Positions 26,643 through 36,373 of a stretch of 64,000 nt of DNA are shown in pieces. Every line of letters starts with the position of its first letter. Position 1 is the first letter of the stretch. The stretch is from SHVO01 sp964576515 (GTDB lineage Bacteria; Pseudomonadota; Alphaproteobacteria; Rhodospirillales; Rhodospirillaceae), in assembly GCA_964576515.1 (NCBI GenBank), contig CAZNUW010000008.1, positions 1 to 64,000 on the forward strand, in the 5' to 3' direction. Both the position numbers and the translations under genes were made by a program. The notes under the pieces were generated by a model that saw only the letters and a list, made by a program, of their open reading frames with translations, was not told the DNA's origin and made no database searches.

Positions 26643-28460
26643 CTAGGCTTTTGCGTCCGGTGCGGCCGCCTTCTCGCCCTTAGCGACTTCCTTCGGCAGA
26701 TCGAGCTTGATGTGCAGCTCGCGCAACTGCTTCAGGCCGACCGTGTTCGGGGCCTGCATGAGCAGGTCCTCGGCGCGGCCGGTCATCGGGAAGAGGATGA
26801 CTTCGCGGATATTCGGCTCGTCGGCGAGCAACATGACGATGCGGTCGATGCCCGGCGCCGAACCGCCGTGCGGGGGCGCGCCGTGCTTGAACGCGTTGAG
26901 CATTCCGCCGAAACGGCTCTCGACGTCTTCCTTGGTGTAGCCCGCGATCTCGAACGCCTTGTACATGATGTCCGGACGGTGGTTACGGATCGCGCCCGAC
27001 GACAGTTCGATACCGTTGCAGACGATGTCGTACTGGAACGCCTTGATCTCGAGCGGGTCCTTGGTGAGCAGCGCATCCATCTCGCCTTGCGGCATCGAGA
27101 ATGGGTTGTGGCTGAACTCGATCTGGCCGGTGTCGGCGTTGCGCTCGTACATCGGAAAATCGACGATCCAGCAGAACGCGAACTGTTCGGCGTCGAGCAG
27201 GTTCAGTTCATTGCAGATCTTGGTGCGCACAAGGCCCGCGAACTTCGCGGCCGGAGCCGGCTGGTCGCAGACGAAGAAGACGCTGTCGCCGTCCTGCGCG
27301 CCGGTCGTCGCCTTGATCTGGGCGACCCGGTCGGCATCGAGGTTCTTGGCGATCGGACCCGCGGGACCGTCGGCCTTGAACTGGATATAGCCGAGACCGC
27401 CGGCGCCGTTCTCGCGCGCCCACTCGTTCAACTTGTCGAACCAGCTACGCGGCTGATCGGACGACTTCGGGCCGACGACGGCGCGCACGATGCCGCCCTT
27501 CTCGATGTTCTTGGCGAACAGGCCGAAGCCCGAGCCCTTGAATGCCGGCGTGACGTCGGTGATGAGCAACGGGTTGCGCAGGTCCGGTTTGTCGCTGCCG
27601 TACTTGGCCATGGCGTCGTCGAAGGTGATGCGCGGGAACGGCGTCTTGGTGACGCGGCGGCCATTGCCGAATTCCTCGAACACGCCCTGGAGCACGGGGC
27701 CGATGGTGTCGAACACATCGTCCTGGGTGGCGAAAGCCATTTCAAAGTCGAGCTGATAGAACTCGCCCGGTGAACGGTCGGCGCGGCTGTCTTCGTCGCG
27801 GAAGCACGGCGCGATCTGGAAGTAGCGGTCGAAGCCCGACGTCATGATGAGCTGTTTGAACTGCTGCGGCGCCTGCGGCAGCGCGTAGAACTTGCCCGGA
27901 TGCAAACGCGACGGAACGAGGAAGTCGCGCGCACCTTCCGGCGACGACGCGGTGAGGATCGGCGTCTGGTATTCGACGAAACCGGCGTCCCACATGCGGC
28001 GGCGGATCGAAGCGATGACCTTCGAGCGCAGAAGAATATTGTCGCGCATCTTCTCGCGGCGCAGATCGAGGAAGCGGTACGTGAGGCGCATCTCTTCCGA
28101 ATAGTCCTGCTCGCCGGCGACCTGCATCGGGAGCACAGCGGCTTCGGAGAGGATCGCCACCTCCTTCACCACGAGTTCGATCCGGCCGGTGGGAAGCTTG
28201 TCGTTCACGGTTTCGGCCGAGCGGGGCACGACCTTGCCCAGGACGCTGATAACGCTTTCGGGACGGACGGCTTCCAGGATCTTGAAGACCGGGGCCGAAA
28301 TATCGGCCACGCACTGGGTGATGCCGAACTGGTCGCGCAAATCCACAAACATGAGGTTTCCGTGGTCGCGCTTACGGTGCACCCATCCGGCGATCTTGAC
28401 CTCGACGCCCGCATCCTCCTGGCGAAGGGCGCCACAGGTATGTGTACGGTAGCGGTGCAT
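26643..28460 (-). CDS. aspS: aspartyl-tRNA synthetase
   Basis: 605 residues, the bacterial-type AspRS length. It has an N-terminal OB-fold anticodon-binding domain (VKIAGWVHRKRDHGNLMFVDLRD), class II motif 2 (FRDEDSRADRSPGEFYQLD), a GAD insertion domain, and motif 3 (GGSAPGIDRIVMLL). It charges tRNA-Asp. Whether it is discriminating or also charges tRNA-Asn was not determined from sequence. It is transcribed alone and is divergent from rnd. Confidence 0.96.
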   Translation of the reverse strand: MHRYRTHTCGALRQEDAGVEVKIAGWVHRKRDHGNLMFVDLRDQFGITQCVADISAPVFKILEAVRPESVISVLGKVVPRSAETVNDKLPTGRIELVVKEVAILSEAAVLPMQVAGEQDYSEEMRLTYRFLDLRREKMRDNILLRSKVIASIRRRMWDAGFVEYQTPILTASSPEGARDFLVPSRLHPGKFYALPQAPQQFKQLIMTSGFDRYFQIAPCFRDEDSRADRSPGEFYQLDFEMAFATQDDVFDTIGPVLQGVFEEFGNGRRVTKTPFPRITFDDAMAKYGSDKPDLRNPLLITDVTPAFKGSGFGLFAKNIEKGGIVRAVVGPKSSDQPRSWFDKLNEWARENGAGGLGYIQFKADGPAGPIAKNLDADRVAQIKATTGAQDGDSVFFVCDQPAPAAKFAGLVRTKICNELNLLDAEQFAFCWIVDFPMYERNADTGQIEFSHNPFSMPQGEMDALLTKDPLEIKAFQYDIVCNGIELSSGAIRNHRPDIMYKAFEIAGYTKEDVESRFGGMLNAFKHGAPPHGGSAPGIDRIVMLLADEPNIREVILFPMTGRAEDLLMQAPNTVGLKQLRELHIKLDLPKEVAKGEKAAAPDAKA

Positions 28461-28610
28461 CGGCTCTAATCCTTAGCAAAATTAATGAATCGGGGGCCGG
28501 AATCCCCCCTTTCGGGCGGGCGTGAAAGCACACTGAACCCCGCCTTTTGTCAAGCGTCGAGGGCCTTCGCGGGTTGCGGGGGGCCGGCCCAACGGCTAAG
28601 AAAGCGCCCC

Positions 28611-29765
28611 ATGTCATTGATTACAGATACCGAAGCCCTGAGCGCCCTGTGCGAGCGGTTGAATCAGACCGAATTCGTCACGGTGGATACGGAATTCATG
28701 CGGGAAACGACCTACTGGGCCAAACTGTGCCTGGTGCAGGTGGCGGGCCCGGACGAGGCCTATTGCATCGACCCCCTGGCTCCGGGGATCAATCTGAAGC
28801 CGCTCTACGACCTTCTCGCCAATCCGAAGGTGCTGAAGGTGTTCCATGCCGGGCGTCAGGACCTGGAAATCTTCTATACCGCCACCACGCAAGTCCCGAC
28901 CCCGATCTTCGATACGCAAGTCGCCGCCATGGTGTGCGGCTTCGGCGATCAGGTGGGGTACGAGACCCTGGTGTCGAAACTCGCGGGCGCGCACCTCGAC
29001 AAGTCCCAGCGATTTACCGATTGGTCGCAGCGCCCCCTCACCGACCGGCAGATCAAGTACGCGCTCGGCGACGTGACACACCTGCGCAAGGTGTACATGG
29101 CGCTGACGAAAAAGCTGGAGAAGTCCGGACGCCTGTCCTGGCTGCAGGAGGAGGCGGACGCCCTCACAGACCCCGCGACCTATCGGGTCGAACCGCGTGA
29201 AGCGTGGCGGCGGATCAGGGCCCGCACGCGCGCCCCGCGCCTCTTGTGCGTGCTGCGCGAACTGGCCGCCTGGCGCGAAATCACAGCCCAGGCGATGGAT
29301 ATGCCGCGCCAGCGCGTGGCCAAAGACGACGCGATCCTGGAGCTGGCCGCCAGCATGCCTGTGACGGTGGACGACATTAAGCGCTCGCGCCTCGCGAAGC
29401 CGTTGGCCAGCGGAAAATATGTGGACGGCGTGCTCACCGCCGTCGCCAAGGGCCGTTCGGTCCCGGAAAGCGACTGTCCCAAGCCCGACCGCCAGGACAA
29501 CGGCGACAACCCGGCCCCGCGCGCCATCGTCGAGTTGCTCAAACTCCTTCTGAAAACCAAGTCGGACAGCCACCACGTCGCGCAACGGCTGATCGCCACC
29601 AGCGACGACGTGGAAGCGGTCGCGCTCTCGGACAACGCCGACGTCCCGGCCCTACACGGCTGGCGCCGCGAACTGTTCGGCGAGGACGCGCTCAAGCTCA
29701 AACACGGCAAACTCGCCATCGGCCTTTCGGCCAACGGCAAGGATGTCGAAGTGTTCGAGCGTTAG
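28611..29765 (+). CDS. rnd: ribonuclease D
   Basis: 384 residues. The DEDD exonuclease domain shows VDTEFMRET (Asp and Glu), FHAGRQDLEIF (Asp) and GDVTHLRKVY (Asp with Tyr). The fingerprint FDTQVAAMVCGFG is conserved, and an HRDC-like helical region follows (about 205-290). It trims the 3' ends of tRNA and other RNAs. The ATG at 28611 is preferred over the 42-codon upstream extension, which has no family similarity. Its stop is one base from the ppx stop, in convergent orientation. Confidence 0.92.
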   Translation: MSLITDTEALSALCERLNQTEFVTVDTEFMRETTYWAKLCLVQVAGPDEAYCIDPLAPGINLKPLYDLLANPKVLKVFHAGRQDLEIFYTATTQVPTPIFDTQVAAMVCGFGDQVGYETLVSKLAGAHLDKSQRFTDWSQRPLTDRQIKYALGDVTHLRKVYMALTKKLEKSGRLSWLQEEADALTDPATYRVEPREAWRRIRARTRAPRLLCVLRELAAWREITAQAMDMPRQRVAKDDAILELAASMPVTVDDIKRSRLAKPLASGKYVDGVLTAVAKGRSVPESDCPKPDRQDNGDNPAPRAIVELLKLLLKTKSDSHHVAQRLIATSDDVEAVALSDNADVPALHGWRRELFGEDALKLKHGKLAIGLSANGKDVEVFER

Positions 29766-29766
29766 A

Positions 29767-31281
29767 TCAAAAGATCCGGATCTGGGCCCCGAAGCCCATG
29801 TGGTCCGCAAGTCGTTTCAAACGCCGGTCGTAAGAACCCGATTTGAACAACGGCTCGCCGCGCGGAACGCGTAAGACGAGTTTATCGCCTTCGATTTTCA
29901 GGGATGTCTTGCCGACCCAACCGGGGGCGCCGGCGGACAGCGCGTAGGCCAGCCGCATGGCCAGTCCAATCGTCTGAATCCGCTGGATGCGCGACTCCGC
30001 GAGGAGCGCGTGCGCTTGCTCGATGATGGGCGCCGACGCCTCGCTCTGGTAGCGGTAATAGAGCACGAGCGCGAGCGCCGCCCGGTCCTCATGCCCGAGA
30101 CCGAGAAACGGCAAACGAAGCACGCGCAGGAACGCCTGTTCGGCGCGGTAGTCGGGATGTTCGGTCCACCACACGTCACGCAAGAGACAGGCGGCAAGAC
30201 GCAGCTTTTTCTGCTTGGGCCCCTCTTCCTTGAACAGGCCGCTCATCCACTTGAATGACTCGTGACCGGCTTCGACCGAACGTCCCGCCGCCCGGGCCAT
30301 TTCCTCGGCAAGGCTGACCACGGGATCCTCGTGCCGCACGGCGGCCGGCAGGTCCTTGTAAAACTGACCCTCGCGCATCCCATAGATCGAGAACACCAGC
30401 GAGCGCGGCTTCGCAACCTCCAACAGGCGCTCAAGGAGCGCCGCGCCCAAGGGCAAGGTCGCGAGACGCGCACGGGGAATGCCTTTGATCTGCTCTAGGC
30501 TGCGTTGCGAGAGCCGCGAGATCACATCAAACAGGCCGATCGCCTGCTGGCGTTCGAGGGTAAAATTGTCGAGCACGTGCAGCGGATAATTCATTTGCGC
30601 GATACAAACGCGGGCAAGCGAACGCCACGCGCCGCCGACGGCGTAAAGCGTCTTGTCCTTCTGCCGGCTGACCCACTTATTCTTGTCGAGCGCCTTGTTG
30701 ATGATGGAAAGCGCCTTGGCGCGGTCCCCTTCGGCGGCTTCGCTCAGGCGCAGAAGGCCGAGCGGCAGCGTCGTGTGCTCGCTCATCCGGCGCTCGCCGA
30801 CCTTCACCAGTTCGAGGCTGCCGCCGCCGAGATCGGCGACAATCCCGTCGGCGTCGGGAATACCGCAGAGCACGCCGAGGGCCGAGCGGTCGGCTTCCTG
30901 CTTGCCCGTCAGAATCTGCACCTTGATCCTGGCGCGCGCGGCCAGCGCCTTGGCGAACGCGGGGCCGTCGGTCGCATCGCGCACGGCGGCGGTCGCGAGC
31001 GCATCGATACTGCCGCAGCCTAGCGCGCGGCTGATCTTCACGTACCGGCTCACGGTGTCGCCGGCCATCTTCACGCCGTCAGGATTGAGTTTCCCGGTTT
31101 TCTCAAGCCCCTTCCCGAGCGCGCAGATCGCTTTTTCGTTGTGCAGCGGAATGGGCGTGCGGGTTTGGCCGTCATAGACCACGAGACGCACGGAGTTCGA
31201 GCCGATGTCGATGACGGATACGGGCTTGCGGGATTTCTTGCCGTCGCCGCGCCGCGTTTTTGAAGTGACTTTTCGGGCCAT
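29767..31281 (-). CDS. ppx: exopolyphosphatase / Ppx-GppA phosphatase
   Basis: 504 residues. The actin-like fold phosphate motifs are clear: VIDIGSNSVRLVVYDG (N-terminal), EADRSALGVL and VADLGGGSLELVKVG. A C-terminal HD-type helical domain starts with REGQFYKDLP and LAACLLRDVWW. It hydrolyses inorganic polyphosphate and possibly pppGpp. It lies 72 bases downstream of ppk1 on the same strand, the classical polyphosphate pair. The N-terminal basic tail (RKVTSKTRRGDGKKSRK) is unusual. Confidence 0.92.
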   Translation of the reverse strand: MARKVTSKTRRGDGKKSRKPVSVIDIGSNSVRLVVYDGQTRTPIPLHNEKAICALGKGLEKTGKLNPDGVKMAGDTVSRYVKISRALGCGSIDALATAAVRDATDGPAFAKALAARARIKVQILTGKQEADRSALGVLCGIPDADGIVADLGGGSLELVKVGERRMSEHTTLPLGLLRLSEAAEGDRAKALSIINKALDKNKWVSRQKDKTLYAVGGAWRSLARVCIAQMNYPLHVLDNFTLERQQAIGLFDVISRLSQRSLEQIKGIPRARLATLPLGAALLERLLEVAKPRSLVFSIYGMREGQFYKDLPAAVRHEDPVVSLAEEMARAAGRSVEAGHESFKWMSGLFKEEGPKQKKLRLAACLLRDVWWTEHPDYRAEQAFLRVLRLPFLGLGHEDRAALALVLYYRYQSEASAPIIEQAHALLAESRIQRIQTIGLAMRLAYALSAGAPGWVGKTSLKIEGDKLVLRVPRGEPLFKSGSYDRRLKRLADHMGFGAQIRIF

Positions 31282-31353
31282 CAGTCCGCAAAAGAATCTC
31301 GAGAGGCGTGCAGCCGGAGGACCGCCGCCCGCGATTGTGGCTTGATAACAGCT

Positions 31354-33543
31354 TTAGCGGCGGCTGGGAACCAGCTTAGGCAGCCGTTTCTTGGCGCGTT
31401 CGAGCGCGCTGCCCTGGCCGGACAGGCTGGGATTGGTCATGAAATACTCGTGCGCGGAGAATGGGAGATCGCCGGGTTCCTCGCGAACATAACGGCCGTC
31501 GGACTGCAACACCCAGCTTTGCTGGTTGTCGTTGAGGTTCGCGACCATGATCTGATCGAGAACCTGCTGCTGGACGGTCGCGTTCTCGATCGGCACGAAA
31601 GATTCGACGCGCGCGACGAGATTGCGCGGCATCCAATCCGCCGACGAGATGTACACCTTCGCATGCGACGACGGCATTTCGTGCCCATTGCCCACACACA
31701 TGATCCGGGAATGTTCGAGGAAACGCCCCACGATGCTCTTCACACGGATATTCTCCGACAACCCCGGCACATCCGGACGCAGGCCGCAAATGCCGCGAAT
31801 GACGAGGTCTATGCGGACCCCCGCCTGCGACGCGCGATAGAGCGCGTCAATGATGTCGGGATCAACCAATGAGTTCATCTTGGCCCAGATGACGCCCGGG
31901 CGGCCCTGCCTGACGTGTTCGACTTCATCGTTGATCAGCTTGATGATTCGCTCGCGCAAACCAAGAGGCGCGATGGAGAGTTTCTCGAGCGCGTCGGGTT
32001 GGGCGTAGCCGGTCATGAAATTGAAGACGCGTCCGGCGTCGCGGCCGAGCGCCGGGTCGCACGTGAAATAGGAAAGATCGGTGTAAACCTTCGCGGTCAC
32101 CGGGTGGTAGTTGCCCGTGCCAAAGTGCACATACGAGCGCGTCGCCCCGCTTTCGCGGCGCACCACCAGCGAAATTTTGGCGTGCGTCTTCAGATTGACG
32201 AACCCAAACACGACGTTCGCGCCCGCGCGTTCCAAATCCCGCGCCCAACGAATGTTGGCTTCCTCGTCGAAACGCGCCTTCAGTTCGACCATCGCGGTGA
32301 CCGACTTGCCGGCCTCGGCGGCTTCCACCAGCGCCTTGACGATCGGGCTGTCCTTGCTGGTGCGATAGAGCGTCTGCTTGATGGACAGGACGTTGGGATC
32401 GCGCGCGGCCTGACGCAGGAACTGCACCACCACGTCGAAAGACTCGAACGGATGATGGACCACGATGTCCTTCTGGCGAATGGCGGCGAAGCAGTCGCCG
32501 GCGAAATCGCGGATACGCTCGGGGAAACGCGCGTTGTAGGGCGGAAACAAGAGGTCCGAACGTTCGTCGATAATGAGCTGACGCAGATCCGTCTGGCCGA
32601 TCATGCCTTCAATCTTGAACGTATCGGCGGGCGACACCTCCAACTCATCGCAGATCAGCTTCACCTGATCCGACGGCATGTCTCCGGCGAGGGCCAGGCG
32701 AATGCACGTGCCCCGCCGGCGGCGCTTCAATGCGCTTTCAAAGCTGAGCACGAGATCCTGGGCCTCTTCGTCCACTTCCATTTCGGAGTCGCGAATGACC
32801 CTGAAGTGACCGGTCTGCAGCACGCGGAACCCAGGAAACAGCGTGTCGATGAACATCGTGACGACATCCTCGACCAGGATGAAGCGCGCCGGATATCCCT
32901 TGAGCCGCACGAAGCGCTGAATCTGCGTCGGGATCGGGACCAGCGCGCGCATGACGTCGCCATCGCTGATACGGGCGAGTTGCAGCACCAGGGCATGACC
33001 CAGGTTCGGGATAAACGGAAACGGATGAGCGGGGTCGACCGCAAGCGGCGTGAACACCGGAAAAATGTGTTCGAGGAACCGCGTTTCCAGTTCGCTGCGA
33101 TCCTCTTCCGACAAATCCTGCGGGCCAACGACGGAGATTCCGTTCGTGGCCAGAAGCTCCTTCAGCTCAACCCATGTCTCATCCTGCAGCTTGAACAGGT
33201 GACGGACTTCGTCGTTGATGAGATCCAGTTGTTCCTGCGGCGTGAACCCGTCGACAGAAGCCAAAGCAATTCCGGCGTTCACCTGACCTTTGAGACCGGC
33301 GACACGCACCATATAGAATTCGTCGAGGTTCGAGGCCGAGATCGAAAGGAACCGCACCCGCTCCAGGACGGGATGGCGCGGGTTTCGCGCTTCCTCAAGA
33401 ACACGGGTGTTGAACGCAAGCCACGACAGCTCGCGATTGATGAACCGTTCGCGCGGCGGAAAGGACTCGACCGCCGGCATCTTCGCGGGGCGCGCGGCGG
33501 TGCGGCTGCGGGTCGTGTCGTGTGCGGGTTCAGACGGGTTCAT
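31354..33543 (-). CDS. ppk1: polyphosphate kinase 1
   Basis: 729 residues. PPK1 reversibly polymerises the gamma-phosphate of ATP into polyphosphate (EC 2.7.4.1). The N-terminal domain begins RFINRELSWLAFNTRVLEEA. The phospholipase D-like catalytic part has FVNLKTHAKISL (autophosphorylated His) and SSHAKVYISSADW (second His), plus FGTGNYHP. The ATG at 33543 starts just before family similarity, whereas an upstream extension to 33672 looks noncoding. It pairs with ppx downstream and is divergent from sixA. Confidence 0.95.
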   Translation of the reverse strand: MNPSEPAHDTTRSRTAARPAKMPAVESFPPRERFINRELSWLAFNTRVLEEARNPRHPVLERVRFLSISASNLDEFYMVRVAGLKGQVNAGIALASVDGFTPQEQLDLINDEVRHLFKLQDETWVELKELLATNGISVVGPQDLSEEDRSELETRFLEHIFPVFTPLAVDPAHPFPFIPNLGHALVLQLARISDGDVMRALVPIPTQIQRFVRLKGYPARFILVEDVVTMFIDTLFPGFRVLQTGHFRVIRDSEMEVDEEAQDLVLSFESALKRRRRGTCIRLALAGDMPSDQVKLICDELEVSPADTFKIEGMIGQTDLRQLIIDERSDLLFPPYNARFPERIRDFAGDCFAAIRQKDIVVHHPFESFDVVVQFLRQAARDPNVLSIKQTLYRTSKDSPIVKALVEAAEAGKSVTAMVELKARFDEEANIRWARDLERAGANVVFGFVNLKTHAKISLVVRRESGATRSYVHFGTGNYHPVTAKVYTDLSYFTCDPALGRDAGRVFNFMTGYAQPDALEKLSIAPLGLRERIIKLINDEVEHVRQGRPGVIWAKMNSLVDPDIIDALYRASQAGVRIDLVIRGICGLRPDVPGLSENIRVKSIVGRFLEHSRIMCVGNGHEMPSSHAKVYISSADWMPRNLVARVESFVPIENATVQQQVLDQIMVANLNDNQQSWVLQSDGRYVREEPGDLPFSAHEYFMTNPSLSGQGSALERAKKRLPKLVPSRR

Positions 33544-33695
33544 ACGCGAGGCCTTCCGGCGGCCACTTTCATAAAAGTGCAATGATTTGAGGCAATTGAG
33601 GCTATCATGGGCCTTCACGGGCGGCAAATCAAACGCCCAAACTGTCATCGTCGCGCCAGTGGACGGACGCAAAGATAACCGCGAAGGTGAGCCCT

Positions 33696-34274
33696 ATGAA
33701 ACTCCTGCATCTTTTGCGTCACGCGAAGTCCGACTGGACGGATACAGACCTGAGCGATCATCAGCGTCCGCTATCCAAGCGCGGTGTGAGCGCCACGAAG
33801 GCCATGGGGGAAGCCCTGGCCGCCGAGGCGTTTCAGGTGGACGCGGTTTTCTGCTCGACCGCCCGGCGGGCGAAAGACACCATCGCGCGGATCGGCCGTC
33901 ACCTGCGCAAGATGCCGACCAGCTATCACGACGGCCTGTACATGGCGCCGCCGGAGGACTTGCTGTCGTTTATCCACGACGCGCCCGAGAGCGCCCAGTC
34001 CGTCATGCTCGTCGGCCATAATCCCGCGACGCACGACCTTGCGCTGACGTTGATCGGGCGCGCCGGGCCCGGATGCAGGAAAGCGCTCGCCCAGCTTCGC
34101 GTGAAATATCCCACGGGCGCGCTCTGCTCGATCAAATTCAACGTGAAACAGTGGCGCGATATCGCGCCGGGCGGCGGTACCCTCACGCGCTTCTTGCGCC
34201 CGCGCGACCTTGAACCGGCGACGCCCGACGCAGCGGTTACGCCGATGCCCCCTCGTCGCCGATCAGGGTCTTGA
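33696..34274 (+). CDS. sixA: SixA-like histidine phosphatase
   Basis: 192 residues of the phosphoglycerate mutase/histidine phosphatase fold. The catalytic RHG-type motif is LLRHAKSDW (Arg8, His9), followed by RPLSKRG, CSTARRAKDT and the second catalytic His in VMLVGHNPATHD. SixA dephosphorylates phosphohistidine on Hpt or PTS proteins. Whether this copy does so is inferred. The last 38 bases overlap hdaA tail to tail, so the final residues (PMPPRRRSGS) are probably nonessential. Confidence 0.87.
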   Translation: MKLLHLLRHAKSDWTDTDLSDHQRPLSKRGVSATKAMGEALAAEAFQVDAVFCSTARRAKDTIARIGRHLRKMPTSYHDGLYMAPPEDLLSFIHDAPESAQSVMLVGHNPATHDLALTLIGRAGPGCRKALAQLRVKYPTGALCSIKFNVKQWRDIAPGGGTLTRFLRPRDLEPATPDAAVTPMPPRRRSGS

Positions 34275-34929
34275 TCAGCGGCACCGTGATCGGCCGTTTG
34301 CCGGCAAGGGACTCGCGGTCGGCGGTCGCCACCAAGGCGCGCGCGGCCGCAAAACTACGATCGATGCGTTTGACGACGTAAGCGATGATATCCGGACCGA
34401 CCACAAGCTGACGGTCGGTGAAAAGCTTCACGAGCACCGCTTCCATCATCGCGTCGTCGGGCGCCGCGATACGCACGGCGGGAATGGAGGCAAGGCGGGA
34501 TTTGAGATCGGCGAGCCCCGTGCTCCAACGGGCGGGCGGTTCGCGTCCGGTCAGGAGAAGCGCCCCGCGGCTCTCGCGCACCGCGTTGAAGAGATGCAAG
34601 AGCGCGCGATCGTCGCAGGTTTCCCCGTCCTCGACGACGAATGCCCCGTGCGCCGACAGAAGCGCGCCCACGCCCTCGACGGTCAGGTCACGCCCGCTCA
34701 GCACGCGGGCGTCGGCTCGCAGCGCGAAAACCTGCGCAAGGTGCGATTTTCCACACCCGGGCGGACCGAATAACGCCAAGACGCACCCCGGCCATTCCGG
34801 CCAACGGTCGACCCAGTCAACCGCATCTTGATTACCCGGCGCGACGAGAAAGTCCTCGCGCCCGAAGGCGGGACGATGGCCGAGATCGAGGGCGAGTTGG
34901 CGTTGCTGAGAGGTCGTCCGCTCGCTCAT
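34237..34929 (-). CDS. hdaA: HdaA, regulatory inactivation of DnaA
   Basis: 230 residues. QLALDL at 11-16 is the beta-clamp-binding motif that distinguishes Hda from DnaA. The AAA+ core has Walker A GPPGCGKSHL (55-64), a degenerate Walker B (FVVEDGE), sensor 1 (LLLTGREPP) and an arginine region DLKSRLAS. With the sliding clamp it stimulates ATP hydrolysis by DnaA after initiation. It follows the DUF2066 gene on the same strand, 40 bases apart, an arrangement conserved in alphaproteobacteria. Confidence 0.92.
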   Translation of the reverse strand: MSERTTSQQRQLALDLGHRPAFGREDFLVAPGNQDAVDWVDRWPEWPGCVLALFGPPGCGKSHLAQVFALRADARVLSGRDLTVEGVGALLSAHGAFVVEDGETCDDRALLHLFNAVRESRGALLLTGREPPARWSTGLADLKSRLASIPAVRIAAPDDAMMEAVLVKLFTDRQLVVGPDIIAYVVKRIDRSFAAARALVATADRESLAGKRPITVPLIKTLIGDEGASA

Positions 34930-34969
34930 ACAGCGCCAACGGGAATCCCGGCGAAGATCTCAGATGAAA

Positions 34970-36148
34970 TCACGGAGCGCCTTCACCGGCCGCGCCGGGC
35001 TGCCGCAGCGTCCGGCGTGATGCGCCCGCCGCCGCATCTTCGATCACCCAAACGCCGCTCTGCTGCGTGAACGTGAGATTGTGCTGGCCGACGGCGAGGC
35101 GCAACTGCTCCTCCTCGCCCGCGAAATGAATGGTGATCTGCACACGGTCGCGAGTCATGGCCTGGACATCGACCTGTTCGACGAGCGCAACGTTGGTGAG
35201 ACGCGTGCGGATGCTGAGCCATTCCTTCAGATCGTTGACGGGGACCAGCGCGGTGAGTTGGCTTTTCACGCCGAAGGACACGCGATTGCGGCGACGCCAA
35301 TTGTCGGCGGCGGCCGACGCCGCCGTCTGCGCGGCGCCGGCGATGACTTCCGGGGCCGCCTGTCCGGCCGCGCCGGAATGAGTCACGGAGATTTCCACAC
35401 TGTCCATGCCGGGACGCACCTCGGTGATCGTCATGCCGATGGGGCCGTTGCCATCGACGGCGGCCTCCACCACGAGCACGCCCCCGGCTTGATATCGCTC
35501 CGCAAGCGCCAACAGTGCGGGGACGTCCGTATCCACGGCTTGCGCGGCGGTCACAACAGCCGCGTCCTCGGCGCCGCCTTGCGGCACAATCAGAGGAAGC
35601 AGGCCGCCATCGGGCGGTTCGCGCAGCCAGGTGTCATGCCATACGCTGCCCCACAGGGACGGCGTTCCACCGGTCCGCATCACGGGCACGACCACGAGCG
35701 GCCTGCTGACGGTTTCGGTGAACGGCACGGCGGCGCCGCGCAGCAGTTGACGGATTGCATTCGGATTGAAGCGAACCGTGAGGTCGGCGAGATAGCGCAC
35801 GGCCGAACTGCGTTCATTGGCGATGGAGAACTCGCGCACCATCTCGATGATCTGCTCGGTGCTTTGCTGGGGCACGCCGCCCAGGTCCTCGCGCGCGACG
35901 ATCCGTTCGAGGATGCGCCGGAAGGCGGCGATGCGTCCCTGGACCAAGCCGCGATCGCGCGCTTCGCCGACGCTGCCGGCGGTGACGTCGACCGGAACCG
36001 CCTCCGCCACAAAGACATCGATCGGACGCGCCGACGGAGCGGGCGCGGCCTGTCCAAACGAGACGCGGGGCCACAGGGAAACGGCCATCGGAACGGCCGC
36101 CAGGGCCATTGCAAAGCGGCGTCGATCCAGTATGTTGGCCATTCTCAC
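34970..36148 (-). CDS. DUF2066 periplasmic protein
   Basis: About 392 residues starting at GTG 36148, or 390 from the ATG at 36142. The N-terminus RRRFAMALAAVPMAVSLWPRVSFGQ is a signal peptide with a twin-arginine-like RRRF. The mature part begins IDVFVAEAVPVDVTAGSVGEARDRGL, the usual DUF2066 opening, and continues with an ARGLR-like helix (AAFRRILERIVARED). The function is unknown. It sits directly upstream of hdaA and is divergent from the purM locus, the common alphaproteobacterial context. Confidence 0.8.
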   Translation of the reverse strand: MRMANILDRRRFAMALAAVPMAVSLWPRVSFGQAAPAPSARPIDVFVAEAVPVDVTAGSVGEARDRGLVQGRIAAFRRILERIVAREDLGGVPQQSTEQIIEMVREFSIANERSSAVRYLADLTVRFNPNAIRQLLRGAAVPFTETVSRPLVVVPVMRTGGTPSLWGSVWHDTWLREPPDGGLLPLIVPQGGAEDAAVVTAAQAVDTDVPALLALAERYQAGGVLVVEAAVDGNGPIGMTITEVRPGMDSVEISVTHSGAAGQAAPEVIAGAAQTAASAAADNWRRRNRVSFGVKSQLTALVPVNDLKEWLSIRTRLTNVALVEQVDVQAMTRDRVQITIHFAGEEEQLRLAVGQHNLTFTQQSGVWVIEDAAAGASRRTLRQPGAAGEGAP

Positions 36149-36234
36149 GGGGTTTACCCTAACCTATTTCAAACAAAGGAAATTCTCCCGCCGTCCCGGC
36201 ATGTACGGACGTCGCGAGGACCGAATTTAGCATT

Positions 36235-36373
36235 GATGAAGAACGGTTTAACCTACAAAGACGCCCGGGTCGATATCGAGGCCGGGCGTGCCCCGGCAAC
36301 GACAACCCAGCCGAGAGCCCAGGGGACCGCGCTTGAGAATGCTCAACCTCGACAACTGGCAGATTTGATATGA
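36235..36373 (+). pseudogene. 5' remnant of canonical purM (45-codon leader ORF)
   Basis: The frame opens MKNGLTYKDARVDIEAG, which closely resembles the first residues of ordinary PurM (SYKDAGVDIDAGNALV in E. coli). It then runs into 28 unrelated residues and stops. It occupies the place where purM is expected, divergent from the DUF2066-hdaA operon. Its stop overlaps the ATG of the next gene (ATGA at 36370), so it could now serve as a translated leader that couples ribosomes onto the divergent PurM-family gene. Confidence 0.5.

Noticed and set aside
26421..27773. 450-codon open frame on the + strand inside aspS
   Set aside because: Antisense shadow of aspartyl-tRNA synthetase, with Arg/Asp/His-rich composition and no domain.
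31915..33585. 556-codon open frame on the + strand inside ppk1
   Set aside because: Antisense shadow of polyphosphate kinase, with no ribosome site or family motifs.
36235..36373. Leader ORF as an ordinary attenuator peptide
   Set aside because: It has no run of regulatory codons or terminator/antiterminator pair. The PurM-like opening explains it better.
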